Shown: piece after piece, positions 32,469 to 40,533 of the stretch
Numbering within the stretch: position 1 is the stretch's first letter
Layout of the letters: each line of letters starts with the position of its first letter
From: Jiangella anatolica
GTDB lineage: Bacteria > Actinomycetota > Actinomycetes > Jiangellales > Jiangellaceae
Reading direction: 5' to 3'
NCBI RefSeq assembly: GCF_003236295.1
Contig: NZ_POTW01000029.1
Location: forward strand, 1-64,000
Length of the DNA: 64,000 nt
Program-made: the position numbers and the translations under genes
The notes under the pieces: model-generated
The model's input: the letters and a program-made list of their open reading frames with translations, nothing else
Told to the model about the DNA's origin: nothing
The model's database searches: none

Positions 32469-33464
32469 ATGAGCGACGACGAGAGTTCCGGCGGGCGCTT
32501 CGTCGTCCACGAGCACCATGCCCGCCGGCTGCACTGGGACCTGCGCGTCGAGCACGACGGGGTGCTGGCGTCGTGGGCGCTGCCCCGCGGGTTCCCGCGC
32601 ACGCCCGAGGAGAACCGGCTGGCCGTCCGCACCGACGACCACCCGATGGAGTTCCTCACCTTCGACGGCGAGATCCCGGCCGGCGAGTACGGCGGCGGCG
32701 CGATGACGATCTGGGACCACGGCACCTACACGGCGGAGAAGTTCCGCGACGACAAGGTCGTGGCCCGGTTCGACGGCGAACGGGTCCAGGGGCGGTTCGC
32801 GCTGTTCCGCACCCGCGGCGACGACTGGATGATCCACCGGATGGACGGACCGGCCGACGACGGCGAGCCGCTGCCGGAGTCGCTGGCGCCGATGACGGCC
32901 ACCCCCGGCGCGCTGCCGCGGGACCAGGACGCCTGGGCGTTCGAGGTCGACTGGGACGGCGCCCGCACGCTCGCGTACGCCGACCCCGGCCGGCTCCGGC
33001 TGGCCGACGGCGACGGCCGCGACGTCACCCGGCGCTACCCCGAGCTGCGGCCGCTGACCTACGCCGTCGGCGCTCGCCGGCTGCTGCTCGACGGTGAGCT
33101 GGTCGCGTTCGGCGCCGACGGCCGGCCCAGCGCCACGCGGCTGAGGCGACGGGTGGCGGCGTCCGACGAGACCGACATCCGCCGCCGGGCCGAGACCGCG
33201 CCGGTCGTGTACGTCGTGTACGACCTGCTGCACCTGGACGGCCGGTCGCTGCTGGACGCGCCGTACGAGGAGCGACGGCGCGAGCTCACGGCGCTGCGGC
33301 TGGCCGGATCCGCCTGGCAGGTCCCGGACCACCAGCGCGGCGACGGCGACGTGCTGCTCGAGGCGGCCCGCCAGCAGGGCCTCGCCGGCGTCGTCGCGAA
33401 ACGGCTGGACAGTCCCTACCGGCCGGGCCGGCGCAGCCGCGACTGGCGGCGCATCACCGCGTGA
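32469..33464 (+). CDS. LigD-type 3'-phosphoesterase with degenerate ATP-dependent ligase domain
   Basis: 331 residues in two parts. The N-terminal phosphoesterase domain keeps the LigD-PE active-site pattern: H16, H22, D24, R26 in HEHHARRLHWDLR and H58 in DDHPMEFL, ending IPAGEYGGGAMTIWDHGTY; such domains trim 3'-phosphates and ribonucleotides at DNA ends. From about 155 comes a ligase nucleotidyltransferase fold, but the catalytic motif reads FEVDWDGAR where KxDG would be required, so the AMP-accepting Lys is Asp161. ELVAFG and GVVAKRL remain and no OB domain follows. It is therefore unlikely to ligate. No Ku or polymerase gene lies nearby. The start is ATG 32469 or 32460. Confidence 0.88.
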   Translation: MSDDESSGGRFVVHEHHARRLHWDLRVEHDGVLASWALPRGFPRTPEENRLAVRTDDHPMEFLTFDGEIPAGEYGGGAMTIWDHGTYTAEKFRDDKVVARFDGERVQGRFALFRTRGDDWMIHRMDGPADDGEPLPESLAPMTATPGALPRDQDAWAFEVDWDGARTLAYADPGRLRLADGDGRDVTRRYPELRPLTYAVGARRLLLDGELVAFGADGRPSATRLRRRVAASDETDIRRRAETAPVVYVVYDLLHLDGRSLLDAPYEERRRELTALRLAGSAWQVPDHQRGDGDVLLEAARQQGLAGVVAKRLDSPYRPGRRSRDWRRITA

Positions 33465-33480
33465 GCGGCGAAACATCGCG

Positions 33481-33548
33481 CTTGGCACGCCGCGGGCGAC
33501 CTCTCGCGCCCGAAATGCGGCGTTCGTGGAACGCTCCGGCGTGCCAAG
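33481..33548. repeat. Three-stem palindromic structure between convergent genes
   Basis: The outer arms CTTGGCACGCCG (33481–33492) and CGGCGTGCCAAG (33537–33548) match perfectly. Inside are two further hairpins: CGGGCG/CGCCCG and GCGTTC/GAACGC. It folds as a three-way junction on either strand. It probably ends both transcripts; it could also be a repetitive palindromic element. Confidence 0.7.
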
Positions 33549-33607
33549 GGCCGCTCGACGAGGTCGGCGCCGTCCCGTCCGCCTCCGGCCCGCGTAGCGG
33601 CGGACGG

Positions 33608-33964
33608 TCAGCTGGAGCGGCGCATCCCCCGTCGCCGCCGCTCCAGCCGCCGCCGTTCCTCGGTATCCAGCCCACCCCACACGCCGGCCTGCTCGTCCCT
33701 GGCCATCGCCTCGGCGAGGCAGCGCTCCCGGACCGGGCAGGTCCGGCAGATCCGCTTCGCCCTGGTCTCCTGCGCGCGCTTGCGGCTGGGTGACATGCCG
33801 TCGGGCGCGCAGAACAGGTCCGCGTCCCAGCCCCGGCACAGCCCGTACTCCCACCACGACGCCGAGTCCACCCGCGCCCCCGCCTCCTCCGCGCTGGGCA
33901 CGACCACATCGCTGCGCCGGCCGGTCTCGGTCCGCAGCACGATCCGCATCACGCCGATGGTCAT
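33608..33964 (-). CDS. WhiB-family iron–sulfur transcription factor
   Basis: 118 residues. The four cluster cysteines are C43 (YGLCRGWD), C73, C76 and C82 (RICRTCPVRERCLAEA), the classic C…CxxCxxxxxC spacing; an extra Cys at 52 is present. The GVWGGLDTEERR turn and basic tail RRLERRRRGMRR are as in WhiB proteins, which bind sigma region 4 and DNA. An N-terminal extension of about 25 residues precedes the fold. ATG 33964 has GGGGG just upstream. Which WhiB class it is cannot be told by eye. Confidence 0.93.
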   Translation of the reverse strand: MTIGVMRIVLRTETGRRSDVVVPSAEEAGARVDSASWWEYGLCRGWDADLFCAPDGMSPSRKRAQETRAKRICRTCPVRERCLAEAMARDEQAGVWGGLDTEERRRLERRRRGMRRSS

Positions 33965-34006
33965 CACCCCCGGTTACCCAGGGGTTCGGCCGATAAACCG
34001 CGCCGA

Positions 34007-34705
34007 TCAGGGTTCGTCGGGCAGCCGTCCGGTGGCGATGACGCGCTCGGCGACGGCACGCAGCTTGACGTTGGTGTTGCGGGAGTAGCGCCGCAGCACG
34101 GCGAAGGCGCGGTCGGCGTCGAGACCGTACCGTTCCATCAGCATCCCCTGCGCCAGCCCGATGAGGTGCCGGGCGCCGATCGCCTCCCGCAGCCCGTCCT
34201 CCTCGCGCGCCGATGCGAGCGCGATGGACGCGTGCCGGGCGAAGATCTGCGCGACGTCGATGTCGTCGTCGTCGAACATGCCGGCCCGGCGGCCGTAGAG
34301 GTTCAGCGTGCCGAGGGTGGTGTGCGCCGTGTGCAGCCGCACCGACAGCACGCTGCGCAGGCCGAACTCGGCGGCGCGCGGGCCCCACGTGGGCCAGCGA
34401 GGGTCGGCGGCGGTGTCGTCGACCAGCACCGACGTGCGGCTCTCGACCACCAGCCGGCCCGGCCCCTCGCCGATGTCGTTCTGCAGCTCGTCGGCCTTGT
34501 GCACCCAGGGGTCGGTGGCGGCGGCGGTCTCGATGCGGCCGCCGCCGTGTACCAGCATGAGCCCGGCCTCGTCGCAGACGGTGGCCGCCCGGGCGTACTC
34601 GACCACTCGGTCCAGCGTCTGCTCGACGTCCGGCTCGTCGTGCAACGCAAGCGCCATCTCCGCGAAGTCTCCCGCGTCTGGTTCGGCCACTCCGTCCTCC
34701 GCCAT
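34007..34705 (-). CDS. GAF and ANTAR domain protein
   Basis: 232 residues. The GAF domain spans about 20–165 (LALHDEPDVEQTLDRVVEYA; GPGRLVVESRTSVLVDDTAADPRWPTWGPRAAEFGLRSVLSVRL) and the C-terminal ANTAR RNA-binding domain is LREAIGARHLIGLAQGMLMERYGLDADRAFAVLRRYSRNTNVKLRAVAERVI. ANTAR proteins bind paired hairpins in nascent RNA to prevent termination, so this is probably a signal-dependent antiterminator. The start is ATG 34705, before MAEDGVAEPDAG; the frame is open far upstream over the divergent epimerase and is not used there. Confidence 0.9.
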   Translation of the reverse strand: MAEDGVAEPDAGDFAEMALALHDEPDVEQTLDRVVEYARAATVCDEAGLMLVHGGGRIETAAATDPWVHKADELQNDIGEGPGRLVVESRTSVLVDDTAADPRWPTWGPRAAEFGLRSVLSVRLHTAHTTLGTLNLYGRRAGMFDDDDIDVAQIFARHASIALASAREEDGLREAIGARHLIGLAQGMLMERYGLDADRAFAVLRRYSRNTNVKLRAVAERVIATGRLPDEP

Positions 34706-34798
34706 GTCGCGCCGTCCGCCCCTCCATCTTCCCCCACGTATCGCCGCCTGACGCGCCCGGCGCCGTGTCGATCCGAGATGAGCGGGTATGCACCAGGC

Positions 34799-35767
34799 AT
34801 GTATGGCGATGACGTCGCGACGCAGCACGCGGTGGTCACCGGTGGCGCCGGATTTCTCGGCTCGCACCTGTGCGACGCGCTCATCGCGGCAGGCCATCGC
34901 GTCACGTGCGTCGACAACCTCTCGACCGGCAGCGCCGCCAACCTGCGCCAGCTGGCCGACGAGCCGAGGTTCACGCTGGTGCGCCAGGACCTCACGGAGT
35001 ACGAGGACGCCCTCGTCGGGCCGGTCGACGTCGTCTACCACCTGGCCGCTCCGGCCGCGCCCAGCGACTATCTGCTCGACCCGGTCGCCACCATGCGGAT
35101 CGCCAGCGTCGGCACACTCAACGCGCTCGACCTGGCCCGGGATCGGCAGGCCCAGTTCGTGCTGGCGTCGACGTCGGAGGTGTACGGCCCGGCCGGTGAC
35201 GCGCCCAGCCGCGAGGACCAGGCCGGCTCGGTCGACCCGGCCGGCGGGTACGGCGGCTACTACGAGTCGCGGATGTTCGCCGAGGCGCTGACGACGGCGT
35301 ACCGCAGCGCGTACGACCTGCGGACCGGGATCGCGCGGATCTTCGGCACCTACGGGCCGCGGATGCGGCTGGACGACGGCCGGGTGCTGTCGCGGTTCAT
35401 CCGGCAGGTGCTGTCCGGGACGCCGCTGACGGTGCCCGGCCCCGGAACCCAGACCCGCTCGCTGTGCTACGTCGACGACGCGGTCGCCGGGCTACTGGCC
35501 GTGGCCGGCGGCCAGTATCCGGGGCCGGTCAACATCGGCAGCCCGGAGGCGGTGTCGGTGTTCGCGCTGGCCCGCGAGGTCGCGGAGATCGCCGGCCCGG
35601 ACGCCGAGATCGTCTTCGTCGACCCGCCGGTCACCGACACACACGCCCGGCGGCCCGACGTCACGCTCGCCGCGCAGCTGCTCGGCTGGCGGCCGCGCAC
35701 CGGAGTCCGCGACGGGCTGGCCGCCACCCTCGCCTGGTTCCGCCGCGCCCGGGTCCGCCATGCCTGA
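34799..35767 (+). CDS. NAD-dependent epimerase/dehydratase (extended SDR) with YxxxR active site
   Basis: 322 residues with the Rossmann motif GGAGFLGSH (15–23) and VDNLSTGS typical of UDP-glucuronate decarboxylase/GDP-sugar relatives. Family segments are HLAAPAAPSDYLLDP, STSEVYGPAGDAP, GPRMRLDDGRVLSRFIRQVLSG and TRSLCYVDDAV. The catalytic pair is Tyr154 but with Arg158 (YYESR) where Lys is normal, so activity may be altered. The product could be a sugar-nucleotide; no glycosyltransferase lies nearby. Its last eight bases overlap the udgX start. Confidence 0.88.
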   Translation: MYGDDVATQHAVVTGGAGFLGSHLCDALIAAGHRVTCVDNLSTGSAANLRQLADEPRFTLVRQDLTEYEDALVGPVDVVYHLAAPAAPSDYLLDPVATMRIASVGTLNALDLARDRQAQFVLASTSEVYGPAGDAPSREDQAGSVDPAGGYGGYYESRMFAEALTTAYRSAYDLRTGIARIFGTYGPRMRLDDGRVLSRFIRQVLSGTPLTVPGPGTQTRSLCYVDDAVAGLLAVAGGQYPGPVNIGSPEAVSVFALAREVAEIAGPDAEIVFVDPPVTDTHARRPDVTLAAQLLGWRPRTGVRDGLAATLAWFRRARVRHA

Positions 35768-36422
35768 CGTCATCGCTCCGGCGCCGGTGCCGCGGACCCG
35801 CTCGCTGTCGCGGCTGCGCACCGCCGCGGCACACTGCCAGGCCTGCGACCTGTACCGCGACGCCACCCAGACGGTGTTCGGCGCCGGCCCGCGGGACGCG
35901 CCCCTGATGCTCGTCGGCGAGACACCCGGCGACATCGAGGATCGGGAGGGCCGGCCGTTCGCCGGACCGGCCGGCCGGCTGCTGGACCGCGCGCTGGCCG
36001 AGGCCGGTCTGGACCGCGACGCCGCCTACGTCTCCAACGCCGTCAAGCACTTCAAGTTCCACCGCGAGGGCAAGCGCCGGATCCACGAGAAGCCCGACGC
36101 CGGCCAGATCGCCGCCTGCCGGCCGTGGCTGCGGGCCGAGCTGGCCGCCGTCCGGCCGCGGGTCCTCGTCGTGCTCGGCGCGACCGCCGCCGCGACGATC
36201 CTGGGCCGTTCGTTCCGGGTGACCAAGCAGCACGGCCAGGCGCTGGAGTGGGCCGACTTCGCGCCGGCGTCGCCGCTGACGACCGAGGACGGGCCGCCGC
36301 TCGACGACGCGGTGGTGGTCGCGACCGTGCATCCGTCGGCGGTGCTGCGCTCCCGCGACCGGTCCGCCGCGTACGCCGGCTTCGTCGACGACCTGCGGGC
36401 CGCCGCGGCCGTGCTGTCCTGA
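35760..36422 (+). CDS. udgX: UdgX-type uracil-DNA glycosylase
   Basis: 220 residues. Motif A reads VGETPGDIEDREGRPFAGPAGRLLD (GEQPG-like with Glu-Thr), the Fe–S cysteines include C26 and C29 (HCQACDLY) and C120, and the diagnostic R-loop KRRIHEKP puts His109 at exactly the residue number that forms a covalent bond with abasic DNA in Mycobacterium smegmatis UdgX. Motif B is TVHPSAVLR. UdgX binds uracil in single-stranded DNA and stays attached to the product. The four-base-type overlap with the epimerase means they share a transcript; a family 1 Ung is at 19906. Confidence 0.93.
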   Translation: MPDVIAPAPVPRTRSLSRLRTAAAHCQACDLYRDATQTVFGAGPRDAPLMLVGETPGDIEDREGRPFAGPAGRLLDRALAEAGLDRDAAYVSNAVKHFKFHREGKRRIHEKPDAGQIAACRPWLRAELAAVRPRVLVVLGATAAATILGRSFRVTKQHGQALEWADFAPASPLTTEDGPPLDDAVVVATVHPSAVLRSRDRSAAYAGFVDDLRAAAAVLS

Positions 36423-36476
36423 CCCGCGTCGACTCGGCGCGTCCTGGGTACGTCCAGGGTGACGAACGGAGGAGCC

Positions 36477-37481
36477 ATGGTGCCCAGCGACGTCGCGTTG
36501 TTCGCACCGTCGCCCGTGCTGACGGTGACCGTCGAGGAGCAGGGCGGCAGCCCGGACATCCACGTCCACGCCGGCGGCCAGGGCGTCTGGCAGGCGCGGA
36601 TGCTCGTCACGCTCGGCGCGTCGGTGACGATGTGCTGCGTGCTGGCCGGTGAGACCGGGACCGTGCTGCGGCACCTGATCGAGGACGAGGGCGTCGCCGT
36701 CAAGGCGGTCGAGGGCGCCGGCCGCAACGGCGCCTACATCCACGACCGCCGCGGCGGCGAGCGGGTCGAGGTGGCCGAGGCGCCGTCGGACCCGCTGACT
36801 CGGCACGACCTGGACGAGCTGTACGGGCTGACGCTGAGCACCGGGCTGGACGCCGGCGCGGTGCTGCTCAGCGGCCCGTCGGACCACCCGGCGGCGGCCG
36901 ACGCGGTGCCGGCCGACACCTACCGCCGGCTGGCGGCGGACCTGCGCGCCGTCGGCAAGCCGGTCATCGCCGACCTCGCCGGGGAGCGCCTCGCCGCGGT
37001 CCTGGAGAGCGGGCTGACGGTGGTGAAGGTCAGCCATGAGGAGCTGCTCGACGACGGCCGCGCCGACGGCGACGACCAGGACGCGCTGATCGCGGCGATG
37101 CACGACCTGCACGACCACGGCGCCGAGTACGTCATCGTCACGCGGGCGCACGAGCCGCTGCTGGTCCTGGCCGACGGCATCGTCAGAGTCGTGCGGATGC
37201 CGCAGCTGCAGTCCGCCGACACGCACGGCGCCGGCGACTCGCTCACCGCGGGCGTGACGGCGACGCTGGCCCGCGGCGGCGACATAGAGGACGCGGTCCG
37301 GCTCGGCGCCGCGGCCGGCATGCTCAACGTCACCCGGCACGGCCTGGGCACCGGCGACGTCGAGGCGGTGCTGAAGCTGCGCGAGCTGGTCGAGGTGGAC
37401 CGGCTGGAGCCCGGCGCCGGCACCGCGCCGCAGGCCCAGGTCACCCCGCGCGACCTGGCCGAACGGGCCCACGGATCGTGA
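36477..37481 (+). CDS. PfkB family carbohydrate kinase (1-phosphofructokinase-like)
   Basis: 334-residue ribokinase-fold kinase. The substrate-side glycine pair appears in HAGGQGVWQARMLVTLGASV, and the second PfkB signature with catalytic base is DTHGAGDSLTAGVTA. The closest pattern is the 1-phosphofructokinase/tagatose-6-phosphate kinase branch, but the N-terminus (FAPSPVLTVTVEE) lacks the full TxNPAxD pattern. The substrate is not certain. GGAGGAG precedes both ATG 36477 and GTG 36480. Its stop overlaps the surE start. Confidence 0.85.
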   Translation: MVPSDVALFAPSPVLTVTVEEQGGSPDIHVHAGGQGVWQARMLVTLGASVTMCCVLAGETGTVLRHLIEDEGVAVKAVEGAGRNGAYIHDRRGGERVEVAEAPSDPLTRHDLDELYGLTLSTGLDAGAVLLSGPSDHPAAADAVPADTYRRLAADLRAVGKPVIADLAGERLAAVLESGLTVVKVSHEELLDDGRADGDDQDALIAAMHDLHDHGAEYVIVTRAHEPLLVLADGIVRVVRMPQLQSADTHGAGDSLTAGVTATLARGGDIEDAVRLGAAAGMLNVTRHGLGTGDVEAVLKLRELVEVDRLEPGAGTAPQAQVTPRDLAERAHGS

Positions 37482-38296
37482 CCGCCCGGCCGCGCGCCCT
37501 CGTCACCAACGACGACGGCATCGACGCGCCCGGCCTGCGCGCGCTGGCCGGAGCGGCGCAGGAGCTCGGCCTCGACGTCGTCGTGGCGGCGCCGGCGGTG
37601 CAGTCCAGCGGCAGCAGCGCGTCGATCATCGCCGGGCTGGAGGAGCGCGACCGGATCGCGCTGCGGCGGCACCCGCTCGACGGCCTCGACGACGTGCCCG
37701 CGTACGCCGTCGGCGCCGCGCCCGGGCTGATCGCGCTGATCGCGGCGTACGGCGCGTTCGGCGACCCGCCCGACGTCGTGCTGTCCGGCGTCAACCACGG
37801 CGCCAACGTCGGACGGGCGATCCTGCACTCGGGCACCGTCGGCGCGGCCCTGACCGCCGGCATCAACAAGTCGCGCGGCCTGGCCGTCTCCCTCGACGTC
37901 GGTCTCGCCGTCGAGTACCACCTCGAGGCCCCGGCGGCGGAGCCGCACTGGGCGACGGCGGCCGAGCTGGCCGCGCGGGTGGTGCCGGCGCTGCTGGACC
38001 AGCCGCCGGGCACGGTGCTCAACCTCAACGTCCCCGACCGCGAGCCGGGCGAGCTGGGCGAGCTGCGGCCGGCGCCGCTGGCCGCGTTCGGCATCGTGCA
38101 GACCACGATGACCGAGCAGACCGACGAGCACATCCGGCTCTCCGTCGCCGGCCTGGCCGACCCACCGGCGCCCGGCACCGACGCCGACCTGCTGGCCGGC
38201 GGGCATGCCGTCGTCACGGCGCTGCGGTCGGTGTGCGAGATCGACTCGCCCGTTCTAGACGCGGTGGCCGGCGCCGCCGCTACCGCCCGCGAGTGA
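37478..38296 (+). CDS. surE: 5'/3'-nucleotidase SurE
   Basis: Metal-dependent phosphatase acting on nucleoside monophosphates and polyphosphate, 272 residues. The metal motif TNDDG is at 10–14, followed by VVAAPAVQSSGSSASI (Ser/Asn ligand loop) and SGVNHGANVGRAILHSGTVGAALTA. GTG 37478 overlaps the PfkB kinase stop as GTGA, giving translational coupling. The last 17 bases run into the 3' end of the convergent methyltransferase gene. Confidence 0.93.
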   Translation: MTARPRALVTNDDGIDAPGLRALAGAAQELGLDVVVAAPAVQSSGSSASIIAGLEERDRIALRRHPLDGLDDVPAYAVGAAPGLIALIAAYGAFGDPPDVVLSGVNHGANVGRAILHSGTVGAALTAGINKSRGLAVSLDVGLAVEYHLEAPAAEPHWATAAELAARVVPALLDQPPGTVLNLNVPDREPGELGELRPAPLAAFGIVQTTMTEQTDEHIRLSVAGLADPPAPGTDADLLAGGHAVVTALRSVCEIDSPVLDAVAGAAATARE

Positions 38297-39008
38297 GCTC
38301 GACGGCGTATCCGTGGCCGTCGCGCTCCCACCGCCCGATCGTCCACGGCGACGGTTCGACGAGTGCTCGCAGCTCCGGCTCGGACACGAACAGGTAGTCG
38401 AACCACTCGGTGGCCAGCGCGCCGTCGCGCACGCGTAGCCGGCACTGCCCCGGCAGCCGGCCGCGCTCGCGGTTCCACCGGTGGTAGGCCAGGTGCTCGG
38501 CGTCGTCGGTGTCGAACGGGTCCAGGCCCGACAGCAGCAGCCGCCCGCCGGGCGCCGTCACCCGGGCCAGCTCGGCCAGCACCACCGGCGCCGTCGTGGC
38601 CGAGCCGAGCAGGCCCACGTTGTTGCCGAGCAGCAGCACCGCGTCGAACGTGCCGATGCCGTCCGGCAGCGCCTCCGCCGACCCGAGCCGCGCGTCGACG
38701 CCGCGCTCGCGTGCCACGGCGACCGCCCCGGGCGACGGGTCCACCCCGACCACGTCGACGCCGCCGGCGGCCAGCACCGCGGCGTGCCGACCGGCGCCGC
38801 AGCCCACGTCGAGGACCCGGCCGGCCAGACCGGCGCAGATCCGCCGTTCCGCCTCGGGCCAGTCGTCCAGGCCGGTGAAGTAGCCGGCCGCGTCGTGCAC
38901 CCCGATGTGCCCGTCGTCGCGCTCCATCACGGTGAACGCCACACCCGGCCGCCCGCCGGCGGCGTGGCATCGCTCGAGCACCCGGCCGAACGCGTCACCG
39001 ATCTCCAT
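38280..39008 (-). CDS. Class I SAM-dependent methyltransferase
   Basis: 242 residues. Motif I is VLDVGCGAGRHAAVLAAGGVDVVGVDPSPGAV, motif IV region FDAVLLLGNNVGLLG, post-motif LARVTAPGGRLLLSGLDPF. The C-terminal part (FDYLFVSEPELRALVEPSPW) is typical of small-molecule methyltransferases. The substrate is unknown. It lies four bases behind the LLM oxidoreductase gene and may share its transcript. Confidence 0.88.
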   Translation of the reverse strand: MEIGDAFGRVLERCHAAGGRPGVAFTVMERDDGHIGVHDAAGYFTGLDDWPEAERRICAGLAGRVLDVGCGAGRHAAVLAAGGVDVVGVDPSPGAVAVARERGVDARLGSAEALPDGIGTFDAVLLLGNNVGLLGSATTAPVVLAELARVTAPGGRLLLSGLDPFDTDDAEHLAYHRWNRERGRLPGQCRLRVRDGALATEWFDYLFVSEPELRALVEPSPWTIGRWERDGHGYAVELTRGR

Positions 39009-39012
39009 GGGT

Positions 39013-39909
39013 TCAGGAGACCACGCGCCCGATGATCTCGTCGGCCAGCCAGTGCGCGACGCCGTCGCGCAGCGGCGGCCGCACGCTGAGCACGATGTGG
39101 CCGAACCCGGCCTCGATCAGCTCCTCGACCGTCGCACGGGCGGCGGCCGGCTGGTCGTACTCGACGATCAGCTGGACGGAGCGGGCGATGGAGGCCGGGT
39201 CGCGCCCGATCTCCGCGCAGTACCGGTCCAGCAGCGCCGTCCGCTCCCGCAGCAGCGCGAGGTCGAAGTGCGGCGGGCCGGGGACGTTCCACACGTCGGC
39301 GTGCTCGGCGACCACCCGCAGCGACCGCGGGCCCCAGGCGCCGAGCAGCAGCGGCGGGCCGGGGCGCTGCACCGGCTTGGGCTCGCACACGGCGCCGCGC
39401 AGCCGGTAGTGCTCGCCGTCGAAGTCGAACGGCGGCTCGCTCCACAGCCGGCGGACGATCGTGCACGCCTCCGCCAGCGCGGCCCGGCCCTCGGCCGGCG
39501 GCACCAGCGGCAGCCCGTACGCGGCGTGCTCGCGGGCGGCGAACTCCTGACCCTCGCCGTGCGCGTCGGTCGCGCCGACGCCGAGCCCGAGGACCAGCCG
39601 GCCACCGGAGACGATGTCGACCGTCGCCGCCATCTTCGCCAGCAGCGCCGGCGACCGGAACCGGTTGCTCGTGACCAGGTGCCCGAGCCGGATCCGCGAC
39701 GTCTGAGCGGCGAGCGCCGCCAGCAGCGTCCAGCCCTCGTGACCCGGTGTCGTCGGCGGGCCGATGATCGGCACCAGGTGGTCCCAGAGCCAGGCGTCGG
39801 CCAGCACGGGCACCTCGTCGGCCTCGCGCCACACCCGCACGAGGTCCGCGTAGTCGACGTTCACCTGGGTGGTCTTGAGCCCGAAGCTGACACCGTTCAC
39901 GATGGCCAT
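39013..39909 (-). CDS. LLM class flavin-dependent oxidoreductase
   Basis: 298-residue luciferase-like enzyme, of the branch that often uses F420. It shows the family's FGLKTTQVNVDYADLVRVWREAD, ADAWLWDHLVPI, LAAQTSRIRLGHLVTSNRFRSPALLAKMAATVDIVSGGRLVLGLGVG and the PVQRPGPPLLLGAWGPRSLRVVAEHADVWN region. The substrate is unknown. It is divergent from a MarR regulator with a palindromic operator between, so it is probably induced by a small molecule. Confidence 0.92.
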   Translation of the reverse strand: MAIVNGVSFGLKTTQVNVDYADLVRVWREADEVPVLADAWLWDHLVPIIGPPTTPGHEGWTLLAALAAQTSRIRLGHLVTSNRFRSPALLAKMAATVDIVSGGRLVLGLGVGATDAHGEGQEFAAREHAAYGLPLVPPAEGRAALAEACTIVRRLWSEPPFDFDGEHYRLRGAVCEPKPVQRPGPPLLLGAWGPRSLRVVAEHADVWNVPGPPHFDLALLRERTALLDRYCAEIGRDPASIARSVQLIVEYDQPAAARATVEELIEAGFGHIVLSVRPPLRDGVAHWLADEIIGRVVS

Positions 39910-39925
39910 CCTTTCATCAGTACGA

Positions 39926-39952
39926 CTGATCGTCAGTCTAACTGACGATCAG
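39926..39952. promoter_or_regulatory. MarR-type palindromic operator
   Basis: CTGATCGTCAGT (39926–39937) and ACTGACGATCAG (39941–39952) are perfect 12-base inverted arms with a three-base centre, placed between the LLM oxidoreductase and the divergent MarR gene and just before both starts. Confidence 0.8.
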
Positions 39953-39972
39953 GGCGATGGCAGAATCGACAC

Positions 39973-40422
39973 ATGTCCACCGACGACGGCGCCGGCTCGC
40001 CGCCGCGGGCCTACCGCCTGCAGTACCTGCTCAAGCGCGCGCACCTGCGGCTCGCCGAGCTGACCGGGCAGGCGCTGGCCCCCTACGGCCTCGACCCGCG
40101 CGAGCTGGCCGTGCTCGTGACGCTGACCCAGGACGGCCCGCAGTCGCAGCAGGAGCTGGCCCGGCCGCTGCAGGTGGACCGGACGACGATGGTCGCGATC
40201 GTCGACCGGCTGGAGGGCCTGGAGCTGGTCCGCCGGCGGCCGGATCCGTCCGACCGCCGGAAGAACCTCATCGAGCCGACCGAGCACGGACGGCAGACCG
40301 GCGCCGACGCGACCCGTGCGGTCGACGCCGCGGAGCGGACGTTCCTCGACGCCGCCGCGGACGTCGATGCGGCGGAGCTGCGCGACCTGCTCTGGGCACT
40401 GGGTCGCGACTTTCGCCACTGA
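39973..40422 (+). CDS. MarR family transcriptional regulator
   Basis: 149-residue winged-helix repressor. The recognition region is LTQDGPQSQQELARPLQVDRTTMVAIVDRLEGLELVRRRPDPSDRRKNLIEPTEHG, with the DxRRK wing typical of the family. It likely binds the palindrome 21 bases upstream of its ATG, repressing itself and the divergent LLM oxidoreductase–methyltransferase genes. Confidence 0.93.
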   Translation: MSTDDGAGSPPRAYRLQYLLKRAHLRLAELTGQALAPYGLDPRELAVLVTLTQDGPQSQQELARPLQVDRTTMVAIVDRLEGLELVRRRPDPSDRRKNLIEPTEHGRQTGADATRAVDAAERTFLDAAADVDAAELRDLLWALGRDFRH

Positions 40423-40533
40423 CCGGACGAGTTTCACAATTCACCGCGCGAAAGACCTTCCGCTCGCGCGGGAATGATCAGTACGATCCGGGCCAAGCGC
40501 TTTCCAGCCGCCGCCGTCCGGAAGGTGATGCGC

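Noticed and set aside
33481-33548. Possible tRNA because of the cloverleaf-like pairing
   Set aside because: Only three stems, no anticodon loop, no T-loop sequence and no acceptor layout. The outer perfect palindrome fits a terminator or repeat instead.
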